From JAGIBJ01 sp032119595 (GTDB taxonomy: Bacteria > Actinomycetota > Thermoleophilia > Solirubrobacterales > Solirubrobacteraceae): a stretch of 64,000 nucleotides of DNA. Positions within the stretch are counted from its first letter, which is position 1. Each line of letters starts with the position of its first letter. The notes beneath the pieces are model-generated. The model was given only the letters and a program-made list of their open reading frames with translations, was not told where the DNA came from and ran no database searches. The stretch covers positions 806,001-870,000 of the forward strand of contig JAUMBQ010000006.1 in the NCBI GenBank assembly GCA_032119595.1. The letters run 5' to 3'. The position numbers and the translations under genes are program-made. This document shows positions 45,189-53,056 of the stretch, piece after piece.

Positions 45189-45880
45189 GCGGCATGCACG
45201 CCCGAGGCGCCGCGCCGATGGCAGCCCACGAGATGCGTGTCGACAACGCCAGTCGCTTCCATCAGTGCGTAGGCCGTCGTCGGTCCGACAAATGCGAACC
45301 CGTGCTTCTTCAGCGTCTTGGAGAGCTCGAGCGACTCGGGCGTCTTGGCGGGAACGTCCGCAAGGGTCAGCGGACGGGGCGACACCTCCGGCTGGAACGA
45401 CCAGATCAGCGCGTCGAGGCCGCCGTCGACGGTGTCGCGCAGGGCGATCGTCGCCTGGGCGTTCTTGATGGCGGCGTCGATCTTGGCCCGGTTGCGCACG
45501 ATGCCGGCGTCGGCCATCAGCCGCTCGGTGTCGCGGGCATTGAAGCCGGCCACGACCTCCGGATCGAACCCCGCGAACGCCGCCCGGAACGCGTCGCGCT
45601 TGCGCAGGATCGTGAGCCACGACAGGCCCGATTGGAAGGCCTCGAGCATCACGCGCTCGTAGAGCGGCTGCTCGCCGCGGACGGGCATGCCCCACTCGTC
45701 GTCGTGGTAGGCACGGAGCAGCGGATTGGCATCGCCCCAACCGCAGCGCGCCACGCCGTCGTCGCCGATGACCGGCCCGCGCGAGGCGAGGCCCGGTTCG
45801 GTCAAGTCGGGCGCGACACTCGACGCGGCATCGACCGGTGAAGCTCCGAGGGCGTGGTTCTGGGCAGGGCGGTCAGCCAT
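45185..45880 (-). CDS. tag: DNA-3-methyladenine glycosylase I
   Basis: A 231-residue glycosylase that removes 3-methyladenine. Motifs: RCGWGDANPLLRAYHDDEWG (near residue 45), FQSGLSWLTILRKR and the C-terminal FVGPTTAYALMEATGVVDTH followed by CHRR. The zinc ligands (Cys near the start; His and Cys at the end) are present. The first ~38 residues are an extra disordered stretch. It overlaps alkB by 8 nt and the sigma gene by 4 nt. Confidence 0.93.
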   Translation of the reverse strand: MADRPAQNHALGASPVDAASSVAPDLTEPGLASRGPVIGDDGVARCGWGDANPLLRAYHDDEWGMPVRGEQPLYERVMLEAFQSGLSWLTILRKRDAFRAAFAGFDPEVVAGFNARDTERLMADAGIVRNRAKIDAAIKNAQATIALRDTVDGGLDALIWSFQPEVSPRPLTLADVPAKTPESLELSKTLKKHGFAFVGPTTAYALMEATGVVDTHLVGCHRRGASGVHAA

Positions 45881-46580
45881 GGCGGCGGTCCATTCCGGTG
45901 TCGCGCAGCGTGATGTTCAGCCGGCCATTGGTGAGCCCGATCTCGGGATTCGACGTGCCGGGATAGGTCTTCGGCACGCCGTGGAAGGCGTACCGCGACG
46001 GCCCTCCGAACACAAACAGGTCGCCAGTGCAGAGCTCGAAATCGGTGTAGGGCTTGGTACGCGTGTCGGTGTTGCCGAAGCGGAACTTGCAGCGGTTCCC
46101 CAGCGAGAGCGACACGACGGGCGCCCCCGACTTCAGCTCGTCGCGGTCTTGGTGCATGCCGAGCTTGGCGTGCTCGTCGTAGAAGTTCACGAGGGCGGCG
46201 TCGGGCGTGTACTCGTCGGCCGCCGACGGATCCTCGTAGGCCTCGACCACCGCGCGCCGACCGAGTTCCTGCAGCCACTCCGGCACCGGAGGGATCGCCA
46301 CGCCGCCGAGCTCGGGCGGCGCCGTGCGCCGGTAGCCACCCGGCGCCCACGACCACCCGAGCGACACCGTCTGCACCGACATCTGCCCGCCGCCAGGCGT
46401 CTTGTACGACTGCATCGGCACCGGCCCGCGAGCCCACTCGCGGCAGGCCTCCACGAGCTGGCGCTGCTGTTCCAGGCTCAGCCAGTCCGGCACGTGCACC
46501 GCCCCGGGCGCGAGCACCTGCCGCTCCCGCGGGAACAGTCCGCCGACGGCCAACTCTGCTGCGATTGGTTCCTTCGCCAC
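45873..46580 (-). CDS. alkB: AlkB-type alpha-ketoglutarate-dependent dioxygenase
   Basis: A 235-residue oxidative demethylase for 1-methyladenine and 3-methylcytosine. The Fe(II) ligands are seen in GMHQDRDE (H-x-D) and AFHGVPK; the 2-oxoglutarate and substrate motif is RLNITLRDTG near the end; NFYDEHAKLG precedes the HxD. The GTG at 46580 is chosen because the predicted ECF -10 element ends 6 nt upstream; the frame is open to 46682 but that part covers the promoter. First gene of alkB-tag-sigma. Confidence 0.92.
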   Translation of the reverse strand: MAKEPIAAELAVGGLFPRERQVLAPGAVHVPDWLSLEQQRQLVEACREWARGPVPMQSYKTPGGGQMSVQTVSLGWSWAPGGYRRTAPPELGGVAIPPVPEWLQELGRRAVVEAYEDPSAADEYTPDAALVNFYDEHAKLGMHQDRDELKSGAPVVSLSLGNRCKFRFGNTDTRTKPYTDFELCTGDLFVFGGPSRYAFHGVPKTYPGTSNPEIGLTNGRLNITLRDTGMDRRHG

Positions 46581-46586
46581 CAGACC

Positions 46587-46617
46587 TAAGACGCTAGGGC
46601 GCCCCGCGGCGTGAGAT
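46587..46617 (-). promoter_or_regulatory. Predicted ECF-sigma promoter of the alkB-tag-sigma operon
   Basis: Minus strand ATCTCACGC (46609-46617), 15 nt, CGTCTTA (46587-46593), then 6 nt to GTG 46580. The 15-nt spacer is unrelated in sequence to the one before ogt, while both flanking blocks are identical, which argues for function. Confidence 0.7.
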
Positions 46618-46727
46618 GGGCACGACGGGTGGAGTTCCTCGGCAGACTTCACACGCAAGGCGGCGGACCGGCCGCAAGCCAACTGCCGGAGTCGCAGTTC
46701 CCCCGACGCGCCAGCAACAATGCGTCG

Positions 46728-48251
46728 GTGAGCTTCAAGGCCTTCTCTGAGGATCCCTTGGCGACGCTCATCAGCTCGGCCGGCGACTCGACACGGCTTA
46801 GCCTCGTCGTAGGGGCGGGCGCGTCGATGGAAGCTGGCCTCCTGAGCTGGGAACAGCTCGTAGCGTCGCTGCTGCGCCGCGCGGTCCAGTCACGCGGACT
46901 GTTCGACACCTCGGACGCCGACGCGATGCGCCGGTGGGAGACCGAAGCGGCTCGTGATGGTCCCCTCGGTGCGGCGGCAATCTTCGAAGCACTCACGGAC
47001 GAGGACGTCCGCGATCAATGGATTCACGACGCACTGTTCAGCGAAGGCACTCCGGGCGACTTCGCTCCTGGAGCCATCTCCAGGCAAATCCCCCGGTTGT
47101 ATGAGGCGTTCGGCGACCGCCTACGCGTGATGACCATGAACTACGACGATCTCGTCGAGCAGGCCTTCCGCGAGTCAGAAGTCGCCGAACCGGTCGCCCT
47201 CGCAACTGCAGATCAAAGGCACCCAGGCGGTACCTTCCCGATCCATCACCTTCATGGCTACTTCGGCCGCGACGACGGGCCACGCGGCGACATCGTTCTC
47301 TCTGAAGCGGATTACCAGCGAATGCAACAGAGGAGCGCCTGGCAAGAAGACCTGGTGCGAACCGCTCTGAGGGATTCGACGGTGGTGTTTGTCGGGACGA
47401 GCATGGTCGACCCCAACCTCATTCGGTATCTCCACGGTGTAGAGCAGGGGGCGAGCGCCGCGTGCTTCGCCGTGTTCGTTCGTCAGGGCAGTTACGGAGT
47501 GGAAGTGCCGCCAGCGGGCATACCGGAGGCCCGCGAAGAGGCGCTTCGAGCGCGCTGGCAGGCACTAGGCGTCACTCCGGTCTTCGTCGACCACTTTGTT
47601 GATGTCGCGCAGGTGCTCCACGAAATCGCGCGCCGTCGCCAACTCGGGAGCGGGTACGTCGCGTTGCCAGAACGCGCTCGAGGCTGGGTCGACACCGTGC
47701 GCCGCGACATCCTCGGAGCCGAGGAAGCCGAACGCTTCAGTCGCACGCAACGCACCCTCGTCAACGAGCTCCAGGCTTCTCTGGACGCCGCCGTGTCCGC
47801 AGCGGAGACGCTCGGCGCTGGCGAGTGGGGCGAGAAGCTGGCGCTGTCGCTGTGGCTCGTCGATGCTGACGGCGAGCACCTGACCAACTGGGCGACCACG
47901 GACCGCATCCATCTCGACCCCGACACCGTCGAGCCTGTGCCGATCAGCGAGCACGCTCGCTGGGTCGCCGTTCGGTCCTACTGCCACGGGACGGCCTTGG
48001 GTGAATCACGCGACGTCTACGCGTCCCGATGGCACTTCATCAAGGGCATGCCGCTCGTGGTCGAGAGCGACATGCACGGGCGAATCCCTATCGGGTGTCT
48101 GACCGTAGCTTCTAGGCTCGGGAAGCATGAAACTGCGCTGAACACGATGGAGGACATCGTGGAGGCCGGGTTTAATCGTGCCCTCGCGAGATCCGTCCTG
48201 GCGCTTCTCGACCAGCCGTTCGATGGAGGCACCATCCGAACCGTGGTGTAA
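46728..48251 (+). CDS. SIR2-like NADase domain protein with GAF-like C-terminal domain
   Basis: From the GTG at 46728 the protein has 507 residues; the frame is open to a GTG at 46611, but the added residues look non-coding and overlap the alkB promoter. The SIR2 core is complete: GAGAS (29-33), TMNYDDLVE (Asn near 138), HLHGY (His near 176) and VGTSMVDPN (near 222-230). Residues ~310-500 are predicted to fold like GAF (LALSLWLVDADGEHL; GMPLVVESDMHGRIPIGCLT). Such stand-alone SIR2 proteins in bacteria are often NAD-depleting effectors of phage defence. The base composition looks lower in GC than its neighbours. Function inferred; motifs certain. Confidence 0.75.
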   Translation: MSFKAFSEDPLATLISSAGDSTRLSLVVGAGASMEAGLLSWEQLVASLLRRAVQSRGLFDTSDADAMRRWETEAARDGPLGAAAIFEALTDEDVRDQWIHDALFSEGTPGDFAPGAISRQIPRLYEAFGDRLRVMTMNYDDLVEQAFRESEVAEPVALATADQRHPGGTFPIHHLHGYFGRDDGPRGDIVLSEADYQRMQQRSAWQEDLVRTALRDSTVVFVGTSMVDPNLIRYLHGVEQGASAACFAVFVRQGSYGVEVPPAGIPEAREEALRARWQALGVTPVFVDHFVDVAQVLHEIARRRQLGSGYVALPERARGWVDTVRRDILGAEEAERFSRTQRTLVNELQASLDAAVSAAETLGAGEWGEKLALSLWLVDADGEHLTNWATTDRIHLDPDTVEPVPISEHARWVAVRSYCHGTALGESRDVYASRWHFIKGMPLVVESDMHGRIPIGCLTVASRLGKHETALNTMEDIVEAGFNRALARSVLALLDQPFDGGTIRTVV

Positions 48252-48265
48252 TACAGGTGTACTTC

Positions 48266-48430
48266 ATGACCGAGCGCGACAAGATCCAGCACCAGTTGCC
48301 CAACGGTGATGTCCTGATCCAGGACACCAATCGCACCCGGCCCGAGGTCGAGCAAGTGTTCGCGAAGGTCGAACAGGACGCAGCCCAGCGCGCTCGACTC
48401 GCGTTCGCGGCGCTCAAGCAGCCCGCCTGA
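48266..48430 (+). CDS. 54-residue protein following the SIR2-like gene
   Basis: ATG 48266 to TGA 48430, 14 nt after the SIR2-like stop, with AGG 9 nt upstream; GTG 48257 is an in-frame alternative. The protein is charged and mostly helical: MTERDKIQHQLPNGDVLIQD, then an Arg/Pro turn and an amphipathic helix (EQVFAKVEQDAAQRARLAF). No family recognised. Position, spacing and codon phase suggest co-expression with the SIR2-like protein as partner or regulator. Confidence 0.5.
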   Translation: MTERDKIQHQLPNGDVLIQDTNRTRPEVEQVFAKVEQDAAQRARLAFAALKQPA

Positions 48431-48444
48431 AGGGCTGCTGGCGC

Positions 48445-48468
48445 GGTCGGAGGCCCCAGCCGCCGACC
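48445..48468. terminator. Candidate hairpin between convergent genes
   Basis: GGTCGG (48445-48450) pairs with CCGACC (48463-48468) between the 54-residue ORF (+) and sfnB (-); GGCTG/CAGCC can pair instead. No U-tract on either side. Confidence 0.25.
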
Positions 48469-48469
48469 C

Positions 48470-49813
48470 TTACAGCTGGCCGTGATTCGGCGGCAGGGTG
48501 CCGCTGATCTCGAACGCCCCGATGTGGTGGTACTTCCACGAGACCGGGTCGTGAACCGAGTGCGTCCGCGCATTGCGCCAGTGGCGGCTGAGGTTGTACT
48601 TCTCGTCGGTGGCCGAGGTGCCGGTGAGCGCGAAGAGGTCGCTGGCGACCTGCACGGCGACGTCGCTGCCGAAGGCCTTCGCCCGGGCGACGGCCAGCGA
48701 TGCCTCAGCGGCTTCCTCCGCCGAGTCCGGGCGCAGGACCGTGCGATCCAGGACCTCCGCGGCGTCGCGAAGCAGCGCCTCCGCGGCGGCGACTTGGGTG
48801 GCGAGCTGACCGAAGCGGTAGATCGTGTGGGGGTCGTCGCTGGCCCGCTCGGCCCAGCCGCCCTTGACCGCCTCGAAGAACGGCCGCGACTTCTCGCGCA
48901 GGAACGCGCCCGCGTCGCGCAGCGCGCCGCCGGCAATGCCGACCTCGATCGCCGCGTGCACCAGCTGCGCCTGAGCCCCGAGTGTCTGCGGCCCCTCGAA
49001 TACGCGCCAGTGCGGGACCGCCAACTTCGGATCCACGACGACATCGGTGAACGTCGCGGTGCTGCTGACCGTGTTGCGCTGGCCCATCGCGGCCCAGTCG
49101 TCGTCCACGTGCACGCCCTCGGCGTCGCGTCGCAGGTAGACCAGGTGCTGGCGAGCCTCGGGTGTGTCGTCGATCGCCGAGACCGCGATCCACTGAGCTG
49201 AGATCGCGCCCGTGGAGTAGTACTTCGTGCCGTTGAGGCGCAGGGTTTCGTCGCCCGGGACCGTCGACGCGGTCACCCGTGTGCGCAGGTCCTGTGCGTG
49301 CTGCCCGCCGCGTTCGGCGGCTGCGTTGCCAACCCGTTCGCCGGCCAAGATGGCGCTCGACACCAGCGCCTTGGCCTCGGGCGACCCCAGCGCCCACACC
49401 ACGGTCGGGAACACGAAGTGCACCTGCGGGATCTGAGCGATGGCCGGGTCGACGGCGGCGATGATGCGCATCACCTCCGCCAGCGTGCGCATGCCGAGCT
49501 CCGGGCCACCCAGGGCGGCCGGGATGGTGATCGACAGCAGGCCGCTGCGCCCCAGCAGTTCGAGCTGTTCCCACGGCACGCCGCCGGCACGCTCGCGCTC
49601 CGCGGCACCCGGACCGATCGCTGCCGCATAGGCGTGTGCGGCCGCGACCGCCACTTCATGCGTGCGCAGGAGTGGCGGGAGGCCGGGACCCTCGTCGTCG
49701 AAAGCTGAGTCGAGGTCGGCGTCGGTCACGAGGCGATCGTCCCACTCGACTGCGGCTCCGGCAACGGCCTCGGCGCCGCAGTCGCCCACGACGCGCTCGT
49801 CAGCCGGCGGCAT
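48470..49813 (-). CDS. sfnB: SfnB-family acyl-CoA-dehydrogenase-like flavoprotein (sulfur acquisition)
   Basis: A 447-residue protein of the acyl-CoA dehydrogenase fold, FMNH2-dependent monooxygenase branch. Conserved blocks: GLLSITIPAALGGPELG, QIPQVHFVF, LNGTKYYSTGAISAQWIAV and the C-terminal SRHWRNARTHSVHDPVSWKY (catalytic/flavin region shared with DszC). It overlaps sfnG by 14 nt. SfnB is linked to use of dimethyl sulfone or other organosulfur compounds, though its exact reaction is not established. Confidence 0.85.
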   Translation of the reverse strand: MPPADERVVGDCGAEAVAGAAVEWDDRLVTDADLDSAFDDEGPGLPPLLRTHEVAVAAAHAYAAAIGPGAAERERAGGVPWEQLELLGRSGLLSITIPAALGGPELGMRTLAEVMRIIAAVDPAIAQIPQVHFVFPTVVWALGSPEAKALVSSAILAGERVGNAAAERGGQHAQDLRTRVTASTVPGDETLRLNGTKYYSTGAISAQWIAVSAIDDTPEARQHLVYLRRDAEGVHVDDDWAAMGQRNTVSSTATFTDVVVDPKLAVPHWRVFEGPQTLGAQAQLVHAAIEVGIAGGALRDAGAFLREKSRPFFEAVKGGWAERASDDPHTIYRFGQLATQVAAAEALLRDAAEVLDRTVLRPDSAEEAAEASLAVARAKAFGSDVAVQVASDLFALTGTSATDEKYNLSRHWRNARTHSVHDPVSWKYHHIGAFEISGTLPPNHGQL

Positions 49814-50975
49814 GGATAACCGGTCCGTCCTCAGTCAGGCCCTCCAGCGGATCCGGCACGGCCGACGGGTCCAGGCCCGCTTCGATCTCGAGCTCGCGCA
49901 CGATCGGCAGCACGTCCTTCCCGAACGCCTCGACCTCCTCCTGGAAGTGCAGGAAGCCGCCGAGGATCAGGTCGACGCCGATCTTGCGGTACTCCACGAT
50001 GCGCCGGGCAACCGTCTCCGGGGTGCCGATGAGCTGGGTGCGGAAGCCGTCGTTGTACTGGACGAGATCCTCGAACTTGGAGTCGGCCCACATGCCGGAC
50101 TTGTCGCCCGTCGACGGTCCGGCCTGCTGCACTGCGGAACCGAAACCTTCGACCGCCTCCACATGCGCTTTGGCGATGATGTCGCGGAGCTGCTCCTCGG
50201 CCTCCTTCTCCGTGTCGCGCACGATGATGAAGCCATTCAGACCGAACTTCGGCGGCGCGGGCCGACCGAAGTCCGCGGCGATCTTCTTGAGGTCGACGAG
50301 CTGCTCCTGCACACCGTCGAACGACTTGCCGTTGCTGAAGTACCAGTCCGAGTAGCGGCCGCCGTTGCCGCGGGCGGCGGTTGAGTTGCCGCCCTGGAAG
50401 ATCTCCGGGTGCGGCCGGCCGGGCAGGTCGAGCGGCTTGGGCTTCAGATTGAAGTCGCGAATTCGGTAGAAGTCGCCGGCGAGCTGGGCGTCGTCGCTGG
50501 TCCAGATCTCGCGCAGCGCCTGAATGAATTCGGCGGAGCGGCGGTAGCGCTCGTCGTGCTCCAGCCACGGCTCGCCGAGCTGACGGAACTCGTCCTTGAA
50601 CCAGCCGGACACCACGTTCACGGCGACCCGCCCGCCCGAGATGTGGTCGGCGGTGGCGAGCCACTTGGCGAGCACGCCCGGCTGCCACAGCCCCGGGTGC
50701 ACGGCGGCAATGAGCTTGAGCTTCTCGGTTGCCAGGAGCAGCGCGAGCGAGAACGAGGTCGACTCGTGCTGGTACTCCGCGCCGTACGACGCCGTGTACC
50801 GCACCTGGCTCAGCGCGTACTCAAAGCCAGCCCGCTCGGCGATGCGAGCGAGCTTGCGGTTGTAGTCGAACGACCAGTCCGTGCGCTGCTCGATCGTCGA
50901 CACCACCAGCCCGCCGCTCACGTTCGGCACCCAGTAGGCGAATTTGGTCGCGTTCGTCGTCGGATCGGTCGGCAT
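49800..50975 (-). CDS. sfnG: FMNH2-dependent dimethylsulfone monooxygenase
   Basis: A 391-residue luciferase-like (LLM) TIM-barrel enzyme. FAYWVPNVSGGLVVSTIEQR near the start is the SfnG hallmark; AAVHPGLWQPGVLAKW, VNVVSGWFKDEFRQLGEPW (cut) and IFQGGNSTAARG are the flavin/substrate blocks. It oxidises dimethyl sulfone to methanesulfinate using FMNH2. The ATG at 50975 has GAGAGGA 8 nt upstream, a clear ribosome-binding site. The FMNH2 could come from the flavin reductase at 58559-59560. Confidence 0.92.
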   Translation of the reverse strand: MPTDPTTNATKFAYWVPNVSGGLVVSTIEQRTDWSFDYNRKLARIAERAGFEYALSQVRYTASYGAEYQHESTSFSLALLLATEKLKLIAAVHPGLWQPGVLAKWLATADHISGGRVAVNVVSGWFKDEFRQLGEPWLEHDERYRRSAEFIQALREIWTSDDAQLAGDFYRIRDFNLKPKPLDLPGRPHPEIFQGGNSTAARGNGGRYSDWYFSNGKSFDGVQEQLVDLKKIAADFGRPAPPKFGLNGFIIVRDTEKEAEEQLRDIIAKAHVEAVEGFGSAVQQAGPSTGDKSGMWADSKFEDLVQYNDGFRTQLIGTPETVARRIVEYRKIGVDLILGGFLHFQEEVEAFGKDVLPIVRELEIEAGLDPSAVPDPLEGLTEDGPVIHAAG

Positions 50976-51136
50976 GGAGTGGTCCTCTCGGAGGGCAGTC
51001 TGGCGCCGGAAGCGACTCAGACGAAACATTACCTCTATTCAGACCAACTTTATGCAGTTTACTTGGTTCGTCGACCGCAAACCCCCGGCCGAGTACCCGT
51101 TCGGGGTCCGGAGCTGGCGCTCGGCCGACTCCATGC

Positions 51137-51256
51137 GAGGCCGAGGCCGAGGCTAGAGCCGGGGCGGGGGCCGGGGCCGGAACCGGAGCCGGGAGCGGAG
51201 CTAGCGCCGGGCCAGGAGAGAGCCCGGTCGGAGCTAGAGCCCGGGCCGAGGCCGAG
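51137..51256. repeat. Low-complexity GCCGGG/GCCGAG hexamer tract
   Basis: About 120 bp of imperfect GGCCGA, GCCGGG and GGAGCC hexamers with CTAG interruptions, between the 3' end of the exported protein gene and the sfnG promoter region. The rest of 50976-51136 is AT-richer (TTTATGCAGTTTACTTGG near 51050) and should hold the sfnG promoter; I see no clean -35/-10 pair. Confidence 0.7.
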
Positions 51257-51258
51257 CG

Positions 51259-52992
51259 CTACGGAACGCGCGTGCGAACCAGCACGGAACGCAGACCTGG
51301 GGCGAACACGCGAATGCGGATTGCCGTGCCCCGATTCGCGGCCGTCTTCACGACGATCGAGCCGGTTGCGCGGCAACGAAGCGAGCGCTTCCCGGTGACG
51401 CGCCGGACCGACAGTTGCGCGGTACTGGACCCGGCACGAGCCGTCGCCGCTCGCGGGCATGCGCTCGCGCGCGCCCCGCTCAACGTCGTGGCAATCGGGA
51501 TGCGAACCGGGCGCGACCGCTTGGCCGGCGGCAGCGGAGTTGGCGGCGCCGGCACACCACCCACGATTGGCGCTGGCGTCGCCTTGGCGGACGGGCTCGG
51601 CGTGGGTGTGGGCGTAGGTGCGGACGTGGGTGCCTTGGCACTGCGCGCGTGGACCGTCTCGGCGTCGCCCCAGTAGAGCGTTGCGTCGCCACCGGGCAAG
51701 ACGGTCGGCCGGAACACCGTGGGCAAACTCGGCGAAGCTCCGAGCGTCGCCGCTGGCGCCCACGTTCCGTCCGACGACCGCAACGCGGCCTCGACCCAGC
51801 CCGCCCGCGTCCAGGCGGCGATGGCCTCGCCCGTGTCGGCGACACCGACCGAGACGGTTGCGAACCTGGCCAGGTTCGAAATCAGCGGGGTCGTTAGCTC
51901 GACGGGCGTCGTCCAAGAGCCAGCGCTCGCCGAGGTCGAGGCGAGCAACCTGCTGACCTGCGAGGCACCAGCGTCACGCTGTTCGACGAACACCATCGTC
52001 GCGGTGCCGTCGGCCGATAGGTCGAGCGCATCGAGCTCGAGCGAAGCGCCGCCAGCCGCCGTCGCAGCCGTCTCGATCGCGCCCCATGCTCCGTGCTTCG
52101 GACGCCGAATCATCTCGATCCGCATCTCCTCGCCGACTTGGCGCTGCCACGCGACGACCGCGTCGCCAGCGCGGTTCACCGACACGGACACCCGGTCAGC
52201 CGCGCGAGGATCAGGGCCGCCATCAGGGCGCGGTTCGGTCCCTGGCTCCGGCGGCTCCACCAGCGTCGCACGCGGAGACCACGTCCCGCTAGCCGGGCGA
52301 TCAGCCGACGCCACCCTGCCGTCATCCACCGACACACCGAGGGCGTCGCCCTGCCCGTCGATCCGCACGGCCGCGCCCACGCCGGCGCCAATCGCTGACT
52401 CCGCGGCGCCCCAGACCCCAGCCAGCGAGCGGGTGGCGGCAGCGCTCTCCCCGCCGAGAATCTCACCATGGACCATTTCGACGAACCCGCGACCCCAGCT
52501 GACGAACACCTCGCCGCTCGGGCCGAGGTTCGCACCGAAGTGATAGGTCAGGCCCTTCGGATAGTCCCGCTCGGGCTGGGCGTCTTCCGGAGCCGACCAG
52601 ACACCGTCCAAAGAGCGCGTCACGACCTGCACCGCCGACCAGTAGTTGTCGCGCCGCTCGATCCACACCGCCATGGCCCGCCCGTTCGGCGTCACCGAGA
52701 GCTTAAGTTCGGTGAAGGATGTGGTCGATGTCTCCGCAATGACCATGGGCGTCGACCAGGCACCACCCGCTGGCCGGGTCGACGTGTAGGCCAGGCGGCC
52801 GTTCTGGATCCAGACGGCGGTCGCTGTACCCGCGGCATCGACGCCCACCTGCGGTGAGAAGGAGTTGCCGTGGCGGTCGAGCGAACCGGTGAGTGCCACC
52901 GGCGCCGTCCACTCGGTGGCGAATGCCGTCGCCGGAAGCAACAGGCACAGACCCGTCACCATCGCCGCGAAGGCTGAGCGAACGTAGGACAC
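51259..52992 (-). CDS. Secreted beta-propeller-like repeat protein
   Basis: A 577-residue exported protein from the GTG at 52992. The signal peptide is SAFAAMVTGLCLLLPATAFA (residues ~6-25). The mature part has repeated units of the form (D)AxGxAxAVW...GxWSxP (for example DAAGTATAVWIQNGRLAY; NRAGDAVVAWQRQ; DTGEAIAAWTRAG), as in sialidase/BNR-like propellers. A Pro/Thr/Ser stalk (TPTPTPSPSAKATPAP) then leads to a ~90-residue basic C-terminal beta-domain with two Cys. No catalytic motif is visible, so a binding or surface role is likely. Confidence 0.7.
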   Translation of the reverse strand: MSYVRSAFAAMVTGLCLLLPATAFATEWTAPVALTGSLDRHGNSFSPQVGVDAAGTATAVWIQNGRLAYTSTRPAGGAWSTPMVIAETSTTSFTELKLSVTPNGRAMAVWIERRDNYWSAVQVVTRSLDGVWSAPEDAQPERDYPKGLTYHFGANLGPSGEVFVSWGRGFVEMVHGEILGGESAAATRSLAGVWGAAESAIGAGVGAAVRIDGQGDALGVSVDDGRVASADRPASGTWSPRATLVEPPEPGTEPRPDGGPDPRAADRVSVSVNRAGDAVVAWQRQVGEEMRIEMIRRPKHGAWGAIETAATAAGGASLELDALDLSADGTATMVFVEQRDAGASQVSRLLASTSASAGSWTTPVELTTPLISNLARFATVSVGVADTGEAIAAWTRAGWVEAALRSSDGTWAPAATLGASPSLPTVFRPTVLPGGDATLYWGDAETVHARSAKAPTSAPTPTPTPSPSAKATPAPIVGGVPAPPTPLPPAKRSRPVRIPIATTLSGARASACPRAATARAGSSTAQLSVRRVTGKRSLRCRATGSIVVKTAANRGTAIRIRVFAPGLRSVLVRTRVP

Positions 52993-53056
52993 GTGTCGGA
53001 TCGTAACGATGCTGAGCCGCCCGCCCCAGGATGTTGGTGCGACGGGCGGCGAGCGA

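Noticed and set aside
46611..46727. Upstream GTG start for the SIR2-like protein
   Set aside because: It overlaps the predicted alkB promoter and adds 39 residues without predicted structure; GTG 46728 places GAGAS at the usual distance from the N-terminus. Not fully excluded.
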